Assembly: GCF_028618575.1 (NCBI RefSeq)
Contig: NZ_JAQITA010000005.1
Location: 1 to 64,000 of the forward strand
Length of the DNA stretch: 64,000 nucleotides
Source of the DNA: Bartonella sp. ML70XJBT.G
GTDB lineage: Bacteria > Pseudomonadota > Alphaproteobacteria > Rhizobiales > Rhizobiaceae
Reading direction: 5' to 3'
This document shows positions 1-9,518 of the stretch, piece after piece (the first letter of the stretch is position 1; the number at the start of each line of letters is the position of its first letter). Under the pieces are notes generated by a model that saw only the letters and a program-made list of their open reading frames with translations, had not been told where the DNA came from and ran no database searches. The position numbers and the translations under genes are program-made.

Positions 1-376
1 ACAGATGAAGTTAGTTCTTGATGATGCGAAGAAATATACGGATGATCGTGTGACTGATTTAGTAAACAATGGGGTTAATGAATCCAAAGCCTACACGGAT
101 ATGAAGTTTGAGACGTTAAATTATGCAATTGAGGATGTTCGCAAAGAAGCAAGACAAGCAGCTGCTATTGGTTTGGCTGTCTCTAATTTGCGTTACTATG
201 ATATACCAGGATCTTTAAGTGTTTCATTTGGTACGGGTGTATGGCGTAGCCAATCGGCATTCGCTATCGGTGCTGGTTATACATCTGAAGATGGGAATAT
301 TCGTTCTAACGTATCTGTCACGAGTGCTGGAGGTCACTGGGGTATAGGCGCAGGAATTACTCTGAGGCTGAGATGA
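1..376 (+). CDS. Trimeric autotransporter adhesin (YadA/BadA/Vomp type), C-terminal end, partial
   Basis: This is the 3' end of a gene that begins before the window; the reading frame is open to base 2. The visible 124 or so residues hold a heptad-like helical stalk (about residues 1-52, many K/D/E and spaced hydrophobics) followed by a YadA-type membrane anchor of four beta strands with alternating aromatic and Gly residues (for example FGTGVWRSQSAFAIGAGY and GGHWGIGAGITLRLR at the very end). In this family three chains form one outer-membrane beta barrel that exports and displays a collagen- or fibronectin-binding stalk. In Bartonella these are BadA, Vomp and relatives. Only the anchor is visible, so the exact member and its length cannot be told. 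The stop codon overlaps the start of the next gene. Confidence 0.88.
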   Translation, partial: QMKLVLDDAKKYTDDRVTDLVNNGVNESKAYTDMKFETLNYAIEDVRKEARQAAAIGLAVSNLRYYDIPGSLSVSFGTGVWRSQSAFAIGAGYTSEDGNIRSNVSVTSAGGHWGIGAGITLRLR

Positions 377-981
377 TTATGAAAAAAATGAATATTATGA
401 TAAAAAAACAAAATATTTTTGTGAAGATCTTGTTCGTTCTTGCCTTATTAGGCAAGGGCGAAAGTTTTGCTAACGAGAAAAATAATACCTATACAGTGCA
501 ACCACCACATTTATCTATTCCTAAGGGAGAAGCTGGTGAAACACGCCGAATTATTATGCAGTTTTTTCATTGGACTTTGATTTGTGATGAAAAACAGGAT
601 GAAAAACAAAAGCTTAAGCGAGGCATATGCAATGTGACGCAGACAGTTCATGATCAAGAGGATAATACTATATTTAGTTGGTCTCTTGTTTCTACGAAAA
701 ATGGTCAACCAGTAATGCTCTTTCGAACATTGCCAAATGCTGATAAAAATGTTCCTATCCAAATTTTTGTGGAGGGCGTTAAAAAGCCTATTCTTATTCA
801 GTATACGCAGTGTAATGAAACAGTCTGCTTAGCACAATCGCTTGTAGGATCAGTTCTTAGTAAACAAATAGAGCAAGATAAAAAAGTGCGGATTTCCTAT
901 AAGGTAAAAGAAGGAAAGGTATTTTCTTTTGTTGTGCCATTTAAAGGGTTAAGTGCAGCACTTAATTCTCTACAACGATAG
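373..981 (+). CDS. Invasion-associated locus B (IalB) family periplasmic/outer-membrane protein
   Basis: A 202-residue exported protein. The N-terminus is basic and followed by a hydrophobic stretch (about residues 17-33, IFVKILFVLALLGKGESFA), a signal peptide. The mature part has the IalB-family layout: a W-T-x-x-C motif near residue 68, a pair of Cys in the C-N-E-T-V-C segment near residues 144-149, and a C-terminal F-x-G-L-S-A-A-L-N-S-L ending also seen in the ialB gene at 12764. ATG 373 overlaps the adhesin stop as ATGA; ATGs at 379 and 388 are alternatives. IalB is needed for erythrocyte invasion in B. bacilliformis; the role of this paralogue next to an adhesin is unknown, and translational coupling is inferred. 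Confidence 0.8.
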   Translation: MIMKKMNIMIKKQNIFVKILFVLALLGKGESFANEKNNTYTVQPPHLSIPKGEAGETRRIIMQFFHWTLICDEKQDEKQKLKRGICNVTQTVHDQEDNTIFSWSLVSTKNGQPVMLFRTLPNADKNVPIQIFVEGVKKPILIQYTQCNETVCLAQSLVGSVLSKQIEQDKKVRISYKVKEGKVFSFVVPFKGLSAALNSLQR

Positions 982-1807
982 GGGACATAGAGAGTATTTC
1001 CAGAGTTTTTTTTGCAAATTATTGCGTTGTATTTCAGATGTAGCTGCAAATTCAAATTTAAATGAAGAGTCATGAGTAAAAAGTTCTACACGATATGATA
1101 TAGAGGTGACTTCAAACAAGAATGCATTTTACAGCTTTATAATCACAATCAGGTCACTATATGTAACGGAAAAATGAAGTTAAAGTTTTTCTATAAAATT
1201 TATAGAGTTACTAACGTTAGTCATTAACAGTAAAAATCATTAAAATAGCTATTTTTTAAGAGACAGAATACGATTTCCTCGAACAAGAAAGAAATGTGTG
1301 CATTTATTTCTGTAACAGTTCTTCCTGATTTTATAATGACATTATTTGACATCAATAACTTCCCATTGAAATGCTATAATCAGTTTGGGGTAATGGCAGA
1401 AGAGATAAGTCATTTTACAAAATGTAATTACAATGACAATATTGTGATCTCATGAGAACAAAGAAAAGGTAGTGGTTAAGAGATGTTCTAAAATGATAAA
1501 TTGAACTATCTAAAATAAAGACGTATTCCAAGTAAATGATATAAAGGATGGTTAGAATATTATAAAATTAAGATTAAATACGTCATTTATATTATAAAGT
1601 TCATAAAAAATTATAGATCTGCGCTAAGAATAAAAAAAAATATTGCAACATCTGAATGATGCTAGCGTAGAAAGCTTTATGATAGAAAAATAGGTAATGT
1701 TTGCTTGATATTTGTCATTTAATACCGCATTGTTATTTTAGCTTTATGAATGAGCAGAAGAGTTCTCGCGTTTATTATTGGGGGAAAACGCTTAAAGGAT
1801 AGGAAAA
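982..1807. other. 826-bp AT-rich intergenic region, no gene seen
   Basis: No open frame with a plausible ribosome binding site, no tRNA-like sequence and no clear rho-independent terminator were found. The sequence is rich in A/T homopolymers. It must hold the promoter for the ppx gene that starts at 1808, but no convincing -35/-10 pair stands out. Confidence 0.5.
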
Positions 1808-3118
1808 ATGCCCCCATTAGATTATGGTTCAAAAGAGTCAAAGCGAGAAAGAGTGTATGATACGAAAGCAAATCAATTATCTGATAAGCGTGAGTGTAAC
1901 AAAAAAAACTGTTCTACAGTATTACAGATAGAGAGGGATTCTATTTCGGTTGATATAGAGAAACAACAGCGAAAAAGACACGGTAAACAGAAACGGGTAT
2001 TTATTCAATCAAATAAAGTTTTTGAATTGCATGGTCGGGAAATTGTAGGCGTAAAAAAAACAAAACGCATCAAATCCCCATTTCTTTCACATTTTTCTCA
2101 ACCACAATCTCCACCTCTTTATGCGGCACTTGATTTAGGAACGAATAATTGCCGGCTTCTTATTGCCTCTCCTAGTAAACCTGGATATTTTCGCGTTGTT
2201 GATGCTTTTTCACGTATTGTACGATTGGGAGAAGGGTTAGTAAATAACGGCTTTCTGAATACACAAGCGATGGATCGGACAATTGAAGCATTAAAGATTT
2301 GTCATTTCAAGTTAAAGCAAAAACGTATTAAGCGTTATCGTTTAATTGCAACGGAAGCTTGTCGTTCAGCGAAAAATGGTGAACATTTTATTCAACGTGT
2401 TTTGGATGAAACTGGTCTTGAATTGGAAATTGTTGATAGGGAGACAGAAGCACGTTTTGCTGTTTCAGGGTGTGGTACGCTCGTTGAGCCGAATACTGAT
2501 GCGATTGTACTTTTTGATATTGGGGGAGGATCATCAGAAATTGTGCTCCTTGATGTTTCTAAGAAGCGTTCTTTACGTTTAACGGAACAGATTACTGCGT
2601 GGACTTCACTTCCTGTTGGTGTTGTCACGCTTGCTGAGCGTTTTGGGGGAAATCATGTGAGTTTAGATAATTTTGAAAAGATGAAAAGTTATGTACGGAG
2701 TTTTCTCAATAATTTTTCAGAACGTCATAAATTAGGTGCTTTGGCTAAAAGTTCAAAGTTTCATCTTTTGGGAACTTCTGGAACGATTACGACTTTAGCA
2801 GGCATACATCTTAATTTAGAGCGTTATGATCGGAAGCAAATTGATGGCATTTGGATGAATGATGCAGACATTACTCTTATGATGCAACGTTTATTATCAT
2901 GGGATATGAAAAAACGCGTGACTAATCCTTGTATTGGAAGAGGTAGAGCAGATTTAATTTTAGCTGGTTGTGCAATTCTAGACGTTATTAGAGAAGTTTG
3001 GCCCAGTCAACGATTAAGAGTTGCTGATCGTGGATTGAGAGAAGGAATTTTGATAGAGTTAATGTTACGCGATGGTGTATGGTGTCGTCATAGGAAGGGA
3101 AAAAGCTTCAAACGCTAA
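1808..3118 (+). CDS. ppx: Exopolyphosphatase / pppGpp phosphatase (Ppx/GppA family)
   Basis: This predicts a 436-residue enzyme that hydrolyses inorganic polyphosphate or pppGpp, and so influences phosphate storage and the stringent response. The ASKHA fold begins near residue 103 with the phosphate-1 motif AALDLGTNNCRLLIA; the phosphate-2 motif FDIGGGSSEIVLLD lies near residue 238; GTSGTITTLAG near residue 325 is the third family motif. The first 100 residues are strongly basic, with no visible domain (many KR pairs), and look like an extension added to the usual core. The start at 1808 follows AAAGGATAGGAAAA, a reasonable Shine-Dalgarno. rlmE follows after 35 bases and is probably co-transcribed. 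The sequence does not separate Ppx from GppA activity. Confidence 0.88.
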   Translation: MPPLDYGSKESKRERVYDTKANQLSDKRECNKKNCSTVLQIERDSISVDIEKQQRKRHGKQKRVFIQSNKVFELHGREIVGVKKTKRIKSPFLSHFSQPQSPPLYAALDLGTNNCRLLIASPSKPGYFRVVDAFSRIVRLGEGLVNNGFLNTQAMDRTIEALKICHFKLKQKRIKRYRLIATEACRSAKNGEHFIQRVLDETGLELEIVDRETEARFAVSGCGTLVEPNTDAIVLFDIGGGSSEIVLLDVSKKRSLRLTEQITAWTSLPVGVVTLAERFGGNHVSLDNFEKMKSYVRSFLNNFSERHKLGALAKSSKFHLLGTSGTITTLAGIHLNLERYDRKQIDGIWMNDADITLMMQRLLSWDMKKRVTNPCIGRGRADLILAGCAILDVIREVWPSQRLRVADRGLREGILIELMLRDGVWCRHRKGKSFKR

Positions 3119-3153
3119 GGCAGTTATTAGAGTCATAGAGAGAATAAATAACA

Positions 3154-3876
3154 ATGAAAAAGACGATAAAGACACCAACTGGCGGATATGGTGGTTCAGG
3201 ATCACATGAACTATATCAACGTGTAAAGAAGAAAGCAGGGACCATTAAAGCATCATCACGAAGATGGTTAGAGAGACATCTGAATGATCCTTATGTTCAT
3301 CAGTCGAAAGTGGATGGTTATCGTTCGCGTGCAGCGTATAAGTTAATCGAAATAAATGAACGCTATAAGTTTCTCAAAAAAGGTCAAAAAATTATTGATT
3401 TAGGAGCAGCACCGGGGGGATGGTGTCAGGTGGCAAAGCGTATTGTAGGGTCAAGTGATCAAAAACCTAATGTAGTTGGTATTGATTATTTGCCTGTTGA
3501 GCCATTACCTGGAGTTGTGATGTTGGAAATGGATTTTTTGCATGCAGATGCACCAGAGAAATTAATAAGTGCTTTAGGAACGAAGCCAGATGTGGTACTT
3601 TCTGATATGGCTGCACCAACAACAGGTCATCGTCAGACAGATCATTTAAGAACAATTTATTTATGTGAGGTTGCTGCTGATTTTGCTTTGTCAGTGCTCA
3701 AGCCTGGAGGGCATTTTTTAGCAAAGGCTTTTCAAGGGGGAGCAGAAAACACCCTTCTCACAACATTGAAACAGAATTTTAAAACAGTTCATCATGTTAA
3801 ACCACCTGCAAGCCGATCAGAATCCGTGGAGCTCTATCTTTTAGCACTTGGGTTTAAAGGAAAAGAAGAAGGATAG
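3154..3876 (+). CDS. rlmE: 23S rRNA (uridine-2552-2'-O)-methyltransferase RlmE (FtsJ/RrmJ)
   Basis: A 240-residue SAM-dependent 2'-O-methyltransferase that modifies U2552 in the A loop of 23S rRNA in the 50S subunit. The SAM-binding motif [15 protein letters not shown] lies near residues 82-96, an acidic second motif [11 protein letters not shown] near 149-159, and a catalytic Lys in LAKAFQGG near 190. The N-terminal R-S-R-A-A-Y-K-L segment is typical of FtsJ. The ATG at 3154 follows GAGAGAATAAATAAC. It lies directly behind ppx, an arrangement common in related bacteria. Confidence 0.93.
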   Translation: MKKTIKTPTGGYGGSGSHELYQRVKKKAGTIKASSRRWLERHLNDPYVHQSKVDGYRSRAAYKLIEINERYKFLKKGQKIIDLGAAPGGWCQVAKRIVGSSDQKPNVVGIDYLPVEPLPGVVMLEMDFLHADAPEKLISALGTKPDVVLSDMAAPTTGHRQTDHLRTIYLCEVAADFALSVLKPGGHFLAKAFQGGAENTLLTTLKQNFKTVHHVKPPASRSESVELYLLALGFKGKEEG

Positions 3877-4050
3877 TTTTTTTTAGCATGTTTAAGTTTA
3901 CTTACATATTTATAACATAAGGGTATTGTTAAACGGTTTTCGGTGGTGTTGGTGATGTTATGAAATGTTTTTTTGTTGATAATGGAGACTGGTAAAATCG
4001 ATGTATTGCCTATAAAGGTAAAGAGATTGATTCCTCAGTGAGCGTTTCCA

Positions 4051-5073
4051 ATGAAATTTCTTGATCAAGCTAAAGTCTATATTCGTTCTGGTAATGGAGG
4101 GGCAGGGGCAGTATCATTTCGTCGTGAAAAATTCATTGAATTTGGTGGTCCTGATGGAGGTAATGGGGGACGTGGTGGTGATGTTTGGGCACTGGTTGTT
4201 GATGGGCTTAACACGCTGATTGATTATCGTTACCAACAGCATTTTAGAGCAAAAACAGGGGGGCACGGTAAGGGACGTAATATGACGGGTGAAAAGGGTG
4301 ATGATATCATCCTTAAAGTACCAGTTGGGACACAAATTTTTGAAGAGGATAATAAAACTTTAATCTGTGATTTAACACAAGTAGGACAACGTTATCGTCT
4401 TGCAAAAGGCGGGAATGGTGGTTTTGGAAATCTGCATTTTACGACATCTACGAATCGAGCACCTCGCCGTGCAAATCCTGGATTGGCTGGAGAAGAGCGC
4501 ACATTGTGGCTTCGTTTGAAGTTAATTGCTGATGGTGGGCTTATTGGTTTGCCTAATGCTGGCAAATCAACTTTTTTAGCTTCTGTGACGGCAGCAAAGC
4601 CAAAAATTGCCGATTATCCTTTTACAACTCTGCATCCCTATCTTGGTGTGGCACGTATCGATGCCCGTGAATTTGTTTTGGCGGATATTCCTGGTCTCAT
4701 TGAAGGGGCACATGAAGGTGTAGGGATTGGGGACCGTTTTTTAGGGCATGTAGAACGTTGTCGTGTTTTACTTCATCTAATTTCTGCTCAAGAGAAAGAT
4801 GTAGCGAAAGCCTATCAGATCGTGCGTAATGAGTTAGAGGCTTATGGAAATAATTTGAGTGATAAAACTGAAATTATAGCTTTAAGTCAGATAGATACCC
4901 TCACTGCTGAAGAGCGTAAAATCAAACAAGAGGTATTGCAGAGCATAACGGGTAGGCCTGTGTTGATGTTTTCTGCGGTTAGTCATGAAGGTTTAGAAAA
5001 TGTACTCCGTGCTATTGCTCGTGTGATTGAAATGGCACGTGAAGAGGATGATGGTGGAGAAGAGCAGGATTAA
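4051..5073 (+). CDS. obgE: Obg-family GTPase ObgE/CgtA
   Basis: A 340-residue ribosome-associated GTPase acting in late 50S assembly and growth control. The Gly-rich Obg fold fills about residues 1-158 (repeated GGxGG blocks). The G domain follows with G1 GLPNAGKST near residue 166, switch [10 protein letters not shown] near 189, G3 [12 protein letters not shown] near 212 and the G4-like SQID near 284. The C-terminal tail is short and acidic ([10 protein letters not shown]). Its stop overlaps the next start as TAATG, so translation of proB is probably coupled to it. An obgE-proB-proA-nadD order is common in Rhizobiales. Confidence 0.96.
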   Translation: MKFLDQAKVYIRSGNGGAGAVSFRREKFIEFGGPDGGNGGRGGDVWALVVDGLNTLIDYRYQQHFRAKTGGHGKGRNMTGEKGDDIILKVPVGTQIFEEDNKTLICDLTQVGQRYRLAKGGNGGFGNLHFTTSTNRAPRRANPGLAGEERTLWLRLKLIADGGLIGLPNAGKSTFLASVTAAKPKIADYPFTTLHPYLGVARIDAREFVLADIPGLIEGAHEGVGIGDRFLGHVERCRVLLHLISAQEKDVAKAYQIVRNELEAYGNNLSDKTEIIALSQIDTLTAEERKIKQEVLQSITGRPVLMFSAVSHEGLENVLRAIARVIEMAREEDDGGEEQD

Positions 5074-6218
5074 TGAGGATGGCAGTTGGATTGCAAAAGC
5101 TTGTACATTATAAACGCATTGTGATCAAAGTTGGTTCTGCGCTTTTGGTTGATCCTCAGACAGGTTTGCGGGCTGAATGGCTCAACAGTTTGATAAGTGA
5201 TGTTGTCAAATTGCGTCAAAAAGGCGTGGAGATTTTACTGGTGTCTTCAGGAGCCATTGCTTTAGGAAGGACATTACTACAGCTTCCCAACGGAACTTTG
5301 AAATTAGAAGAGAGTCAGGCATGTGCTGCTTTAGGGCAAATTGAATTAGCAAAAACCTATGGTGATGCGCTTGCACGGTATGGATTAAAAACGGGACAAA
5401 TTTTACTCACTCTCTTTGATACAGAAGAAAGACGGCGTTATCTCAATGCTCGTGCTACGATTAATGTGCTTTTGCGCTTTGGAGCGGTGCCCGTTATTAA
5501 TGAAAATGATACTGTGGCAACAAGTGAAATTCGCTATGGTGATAATGATCGTTTAGCAGCACGTGTGGCGACGATGATGGGTTCAGACCTTTTGATATTG
5601 TTATCAGATATTGATGGACTTTATACGAAGTCTCCCCATCGTGATCCAACAGCTGAATTTATTCCCTTTATTGGATCAATCACCAGTGATATCGAAAAAA
5701 TGGCCGATGTTGCTGCTTCAGAACTTTCTCGTGGAGGAATGAAGACCAAACTTGATGCCGGAAAAATAGCAAATTCCGCTGGAACAGCAATGGTGATTGC
5801 TTCAGGAAAGCGTATGAATCCTCTTGCGGCTCTTGATAGGGGAGAACGTAACAGTTTTTTTGCTGCCAGTGAAAAGCCGGTCAATGCTTGGAAAACGTGG
5901 ATTTCTGGTCATTTGGATCCCTCTGGTATTTTGATGATTGATCAAGGAGCGGTTAAGGCTCTTGAATCTGGAAAGTCATTATTAGCTGCAGGAGTTGTTG
6001 CGGTTGAAGGAAAATTCAATCGTGGGGATACGGTGGCGATTATTGATACAAATAGAGTTGAGATTGCTCGTGGACTTGTGAATTATGACGAAGATGAAGT
6101 TGTCCGCATTATGGGACGTAAAAGTGAAGAAATTGAATTTATCTTAGGCTATGAAGCGCGTTCTGCTATGGTACATCGCAATGATATGGTTTTACGTTGC
6201 TTGACCGATTCTGCTTAA
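5073..6218 (+). CDS. proB: Glutamate 5-kinase
   Basis: This predicts a 381-residue enzyme catalysing the first step of proline synthesis, ATP-dependent phosphorylation of glutamate to gamma-glutamyl phosphate. The amino-acid kinase domain starts at [13 protein letters not shown] (residues 15-27), with [10 protein letters not shown] near 60, the glutamate-site INENDTVAT near 148 and GRGG-like [12 protein letters not shown] near 222. A C-terminal PUA domain occupies about residues 285-375. ATG 5073 overlaps the obgE stop; ATG 5079 is an alternative start six bases on. proA follows after about 50 bases, so ProB and ProA are made together. Confidence 0.96.
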   Translation: MRMAVGLQKLVHYKRIVIKVGSALLVDPQTGLRAEWLNSLISDVVKLRQKGVEILLVSSGAIALGRTLLQLPNGTLKLEESQACAALGQIELAKTYGDALARYGLKTGQILLTLFDTEERRRYLNARATINVLLRFGAVPVINENDTVATSEIRYGDNDRLAARVATMMGSDLLILLSDIDGLYTKSPHRDPTAEFIPFIGSITSDIEKMADVAASELSRGGMKTKLDAGKIANSAGTAMVIASGKRMNPLAALDRGERNSFFAASEKPVNAWKTWISGHLDPSGILMIDQGAVKALESGKSLLAAGVVAVEGKFNRGDTVAIIDTNRVEIARGLVNYDEDEVVRIMGRKSEEIEFILGYEARSAMVHRNDMVLRCLTDSA

Positions 6219-6266
6219 AAAAGTTATCTTTTGCTTTCTTTATGTTTTAACAGAATGGATGATATT

Positions 6267-7526
6267 ATGGCTTTAAAAGAACAAATGAAGGACATGGGGC
6301 GAAAAGCGCGCCATGCGGCTGCGGCATTGGCTATTATGTCTTCTGAACAAAAAAACAAAGCATTAGAAATGATAGCTTTAAGTTTAGAAGATCAATCGGC
6401 TGAAATTTTACGGGCGAATTGTCAGGATTTAGAAAATGCTACTCAAAATAATTTAAATACCGCAATGGTTGATAGACTGAAATTAGATGAGTCGCGTTTG
6501 TGTGCAATTATAGAAAGTGTCCGCCAAATTGTTCATTTGCCTGATCCTGTTGGACAAGTGATGAGTGAATGGACACGTCCCAATGGGCTTCATATTAGCC
6601 GTGTTCGGACACCTCTTGGTGTGATTGGCATTATTTACGAAAGTCGACCAAATGTTACAATTGATGCAAGTGTTTTGTGCTTAAAGGCAGGCAATGCTGC
6701 AATTTTACGTGGTGGTTCGGATAGTTTTTATTCTGCCCATGCACTTCATGGTGCGTTGGTGAGAGGATTAGAGAAAGCTGGTTTTCCTAAAGATGCCATT
6801 CAAATGGTTGGAACGACAGATCGTGATGCTGTGGGAGAAATGCTCAAAGGGCTTGATGGTATGATTGATGTGCTTGTGCCTCGTGGTGGAAAAAGCCTCG
6901 TCGCGCGTATTCAGTCTGATGCACGTGTTCCGACTTTTGCGCATTTAGAGGGGCTTTGTCATATTTATATTGATCAATCAGCAGATTTAGAGATGGCGCG
7001 CAAGGTTGTTTTAAATGCAAAGTTGCGGCGGACAGGTATATGTGGTGCTGTTGAAACAGTTCTTATTGACCGTAAAGCATTAAAAAAGTTTCTTCCTGTT
7101 CTCACAGATTTGCAGGAGAAAGGGTGTGAAATTCGTGCAACAGAAGATATTCTTTCTCTTATGCCAAGTTTCAAATTAGCTTGTGAAGAAGATTGGTCAT
7201 ACGAATATCTTGATGCCATTCTTTCTGTCAAAACAGTTGAAGGTATTGAGGGAGCCATCGCTCATATCAAGCGTTATTCATCAGGACATACGGAATCGAT
7301 TATTACTGATGACAGGGAAATGGTGGAGAAATTTTTTAATCATTTGGATTCAGCCATTTTACTTCATAACGCATCTACCCAATTTGCTGATGGAGGTGAG
7401 TTTGGTTTTGGGGCGGAAATTGGTATTGCCACGGGAAAAATACATGCGCGTGGTCCTATAGGTGTTGAACAACTCACATCATTTCAGTACCATATTAGGG
7501 GAAATGGACAGGTTAGACCTTGTTGA
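6267..7526 (+). CDS. proA: Gamma-glutamyl phosphate reductase
   Basis: The second proline-synthesis enzyme: NADPH-dependent reduction of gamma-glutamyl phosphate to glutamate semialdehyde. It has the aldehyde-dehydrogenase fold. Signature segments include [18 protein letters not shown] near residue 116, [11 protein letters not shown] near 143, VPRGGKSLV near 207 and the catalytic Cys in [11 protein letters not shown] near 253. From ATG 6267 ([11 protein letters not shown]) it has 419 residues, the usual family length; ATG 6255 would add four residues and an upstream TTG at 6231 is unlikely. The last codons overlap the extended frame of nadD. Confidence 0.95.
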   Translation: MALKEQMKDMGRKARHAAAALAIMSSEQKNKALEMIALSLEDQSAEILRANCQDLENATQNNLNTAMVDRLKLDESRLCAIIESVRQIVHLPDPVGQVMSEWTRPNGLHISRVRTPLGVIGIIYESRPNVTIDASVLCLKAGNAAILRGGSDSFYSAHALHGALVRGLEKAGFPKDAIQMVGTTDRDAVGEMLKGLDGMIDVLVPRGGKSLVARIQSDARVPTFAHLEGLCHIYIDQSADLEMARKVVLNAKLRRTGICGAVETVLIDRKALKKFLPVLTDLQEKGCEIRATEDILSLMPSFKLACEEDWSYEYLDAILSVKTVEGIEGAIAHIKRYSSGHTESIITDDREMVEKFFNHLDSAILLHNASTQFADGGEFGFGAEIGIATGKIHARGPIGVEQLTSFQYHIRGNGQVRPC

Positions 7527-7555
7527 AACAGCTCTTTTTCCCATGGAAGCATCGT

Positions 7556-8149
7556 ATGCCCCATGTTGAAAGGTCCAATGTTGTAGGTCTTTTTGGAGGA
7601 TCTTTTAATCCCCCCCATGAGGGACATCTTCTTGTTGCAAAAATTGCAATTCGGCGTTTGCATCTTGATCAATTATGGTGGATGGTAACACCACAAAATC
7701 CCTTAAAAGATCGTACACACTTACTCTCTTTAGAAGAGAGAATGTGGCTCAGTGTTCAACTGGTTGATCATCCAAAGATTCGTGTAACCGGTTTTGAGCA
7801 GGCGATAGGTAGTAAAGTATCCGTAGATACGATTTCTCATATTCTTGCGCATTATCGAGGAGTCCATTTTGTGTGGATTATCGGTGCAGATAGTTTTGCT
7901 ACGATTCATCATTGGTATCGATGGCATGATATCATCTCTATGCTTCCTCTTGCGGTTATTGATCGTCCTTTTGTACAGATGTCAGCGCTCTCGTCTCCTA
8001 TAGCACATATTTATCGTTCTTTTCGTTTAGATGAGAGAGAAAGTAGACGATTACCTTTTATGAAACCACCAGTTTGGACTTATTTGCATGGGCCTTTGTC
8101 TTTTGAGTCTTCAACGAATCTTCGTTTAAAGGAGAACAATTTTTCTTAA
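7556..8149 (+). CDS. nadD: Nicotinate-nucleotide adenylyltransferase
   Basis: This predicts the transfer of AMP from ATP to nicotinate mononucleotide in NAD synthesis. The nucleotidyltransferase motif GLFGGSFNPPHEGH lies at about residues 11-24, with the WWMVTPQNPLK segment near 42-52 and the ATP-binding S-T-N-L-R remnant near the C-terminus, all as in NadD. I chose ATG 7556 because GGAAG lies seven bases upstream and the protein (197 residues) then begins just before the motif. The frame also has a TTG at 7520 that would overlap proA; it is less likely. It is the last gene of the obgE-proB-proA-nadD run. Confidence 0.92.
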   Translation: MPHVERSNVVGLFGGSFNPPHEGHLLVAKIAIRRLHLDQLWWMVTPQNPLKDRTHLLSLEERMWLSVQLVDHPKIRVTGFEQAIGSKVSVDTISHILAHYRGVHFVWIIGADSFATIHHWYRWHDIISMLPLAVIDRPFVQMSALSSPIAHIYRSFRLDERESRRLPFMKPPVWTYLHGPLSFESSTNLRLKENNFS

Positions 8150-8483
8150 ACATTTGATTTTTAATGCCATAAAATATTACCTTATCAGGATAATGATATA
8201 AGGCTTATTGATACATGTAAAAATACAATGATGCCTATGTATAATTTCAATTTTCTTTTGCATCAATTAAGTGTAAAAGGTGAAGTTAAATGGGACATTC
8301 AAGATAGGGCTTGTTTAGTTAAGCTTATAAAGTGAAGCCATCAAAGGGCTTAAGAGGGAGAGCAAACTTGAACCAATCTTATGATAGATTGGTGGAGGAG
8401 TACGGATTTTTGCTCTAAAGGATAAGGAGGAGTACGAAAGATTCTCTCTTCTTTTTTAAGAAGAAGTTCTTTTTATACTTTAA
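8150..8483. other. 334-bp gap with a hairpin and paired 11-nt repeats
   Basis: There is no gene call here. The gap holds a perfect 8-bp hairpin (ACCAATCT at 8372-8379, AGATTGGT at 8386-8393) followed directly by GGAGGAGTACG at 8394-8404 and an identical GGAGGAGTACG at 8426-8436. Read on the minus strand these are two CGTACTCCTCC motifs. This could be a structured leader for rsfS or a small RNA gene on either strand. No poly-T terminator is evident, so it is not annotated as an RNA. Confidence 0.4.
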
Positions 8484-8927
8484 ATGATAAGAAAGGATAT
8501 TGGTCTGGAAAACACATTGGAAAAACACTTTTACGGTATTGCATCATGCACAGAAAAAAAAGTTTTTTCTGTGAGAGATGGTCTCAAAATTATTCTTAAG
8601 AGTTTAGAGGATACAAAAGCAGAAGATATTGTCTCCATTGATATTCAGGGGAAGTCGTCCTTAGCTGATTATATAGTTATAGCTTCAGCAAATTCACAGC
8701 GTCATGTCTCTGCTGTCGCTGATCATTTGTTACGTACTTGGAAAGACAAAAGATGCGGTTTTGTAAATGTAGAAGGGCTGGCTGGAGGTGATTGGGTATT
8801 GATTGATACAGGTGATATTATTGTTCATCTTTTTCGTCCGGAAATTCGTCTCTTTTATAATTTAGAAAAAATGTGGCTTGCTCCAGATTTCAACAATACA
8901 AAATCGATTCTCTTTGGAGATCATTAA
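8484..8927 (+). CDS. rsfS: Ribosomal silencing factor RsfS (Iojap/YbeB)
   Basis: A 147-residue protein of the Iojap family. RsfS binds ribosomal protein L14 on the 50S subunit and blocks joining with 30S when nutrients are short. The core is visible from about residue 40 (A-E-D-I-V-S-I-D-I-Q-G-K-S-S-L-A-D-Y) to WVLIDTGDIIVHLF near residue 112 and the conserved R-x-F-Y-N-L-E-K-M-W end. The first 30 residues are not conserved in the family, so the start may be later, but ATG 8484 is the only ATG in the N-terminal part. rlmH starts one base after its stop, as in many bacteria. Confidence 0.93.
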   Translation: MIRKDIGLENTLEKHFYGIASCTEKKVFSVRDGLKIILKSLEDTKAEDIVSIDIQGKSSLADYIVIASANSQRHVSAVADHLLRTWKDKRCGFVNVEGLAGGDWVLIDTGDIIVHLFRPEIRLFYNLEKMWLAPDFNNTKSILFGDH

Positions 8928-8928
8928 C

Positions 8929-9411
8929 ATGCAAATTTCTATTTTTGCTGTTGGTCGCATGAAAAAGGGAGCAGAACATAAATTAGTTGATCATTATTTG
9001 GATCGTTTTTCTAAAAGTTGTGGAGCAGTAGGATTTCATTTAAAAAAACTACAAGAAATATCAGAAAGTCGTGCTCAAACAGCATATCAGCGTATGGAAG
9101 AAGAAGGAAGAAAACTTATCGAGTTTCTTCCTGAAAAATGTCGCTTAATTGTGTTGGATGAGCGTGGAAAGTCAATTTCATCATCTGCTTTTGCTGAAAA
9201 ATTGGGATTTTATCGTGATGAAGGCATCCGTGATCTCGTAATTGCTTTAGGAGGGCCTGATGGACATAATGAACAGATAAGAAGTCGTGCTGATTTTCTG
9301 TTATCTTTTGGTTTTATGACATGGCCACATCAAATTGCGCGTATACTCCTTATAGAACAGCTTTATCGTGCTGTAACGATTGCAAGTAATCATCCTTATC
9401 ATAGGGCATAA
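8929..9411 (+). CDS. rlmH: 23S rRNA (pseudouridine-1915-N3)-methyltransferase RlmH
   Basis: This 160-residue SPOUT-class enzyme methylates pseudouridine 1915 in helix 69 of 23S rRNA in the assembled ribosome. The SAM-binding knot is clear: L-D-E-R-G-K near residue 74, ALGGPDGHNEQIRSRAD near 106-122, and the C-terminal QLYRAVTIASNHPYHR. ATG 8929 is preceded by TTTGGAGATC, a good Shine-Dalgarno placed inside the end of rsfS; the frame upstream of it is not family-like. It is co-transcribed with rsfS by spacing. Confidence 0.95.
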   Translation: MQISIFAVGRMKKGAEHKLVDHYLDRFSKSCGAVGFHLKKLQEISESRAQTAYQRMEEEGRKLIEFLPEKCRLIVLDERGKSISSSAFAEKLGFYRDEGIRDLVIALGGPDGHNEQIRSRADFLLSFGFMTWPHQIARILLIEQLYRAVTIASNHPYHRA

Positions 9412-9518
9412 AATTTTTATGCGATTTTTAGCAGTTATTTATGTATTTATTAATATTGTTTTAGCGGACATCATTTAAAGCACTCTAGTTTATGTGATGA
9501 TGCTGAATGGTTGGGTAA

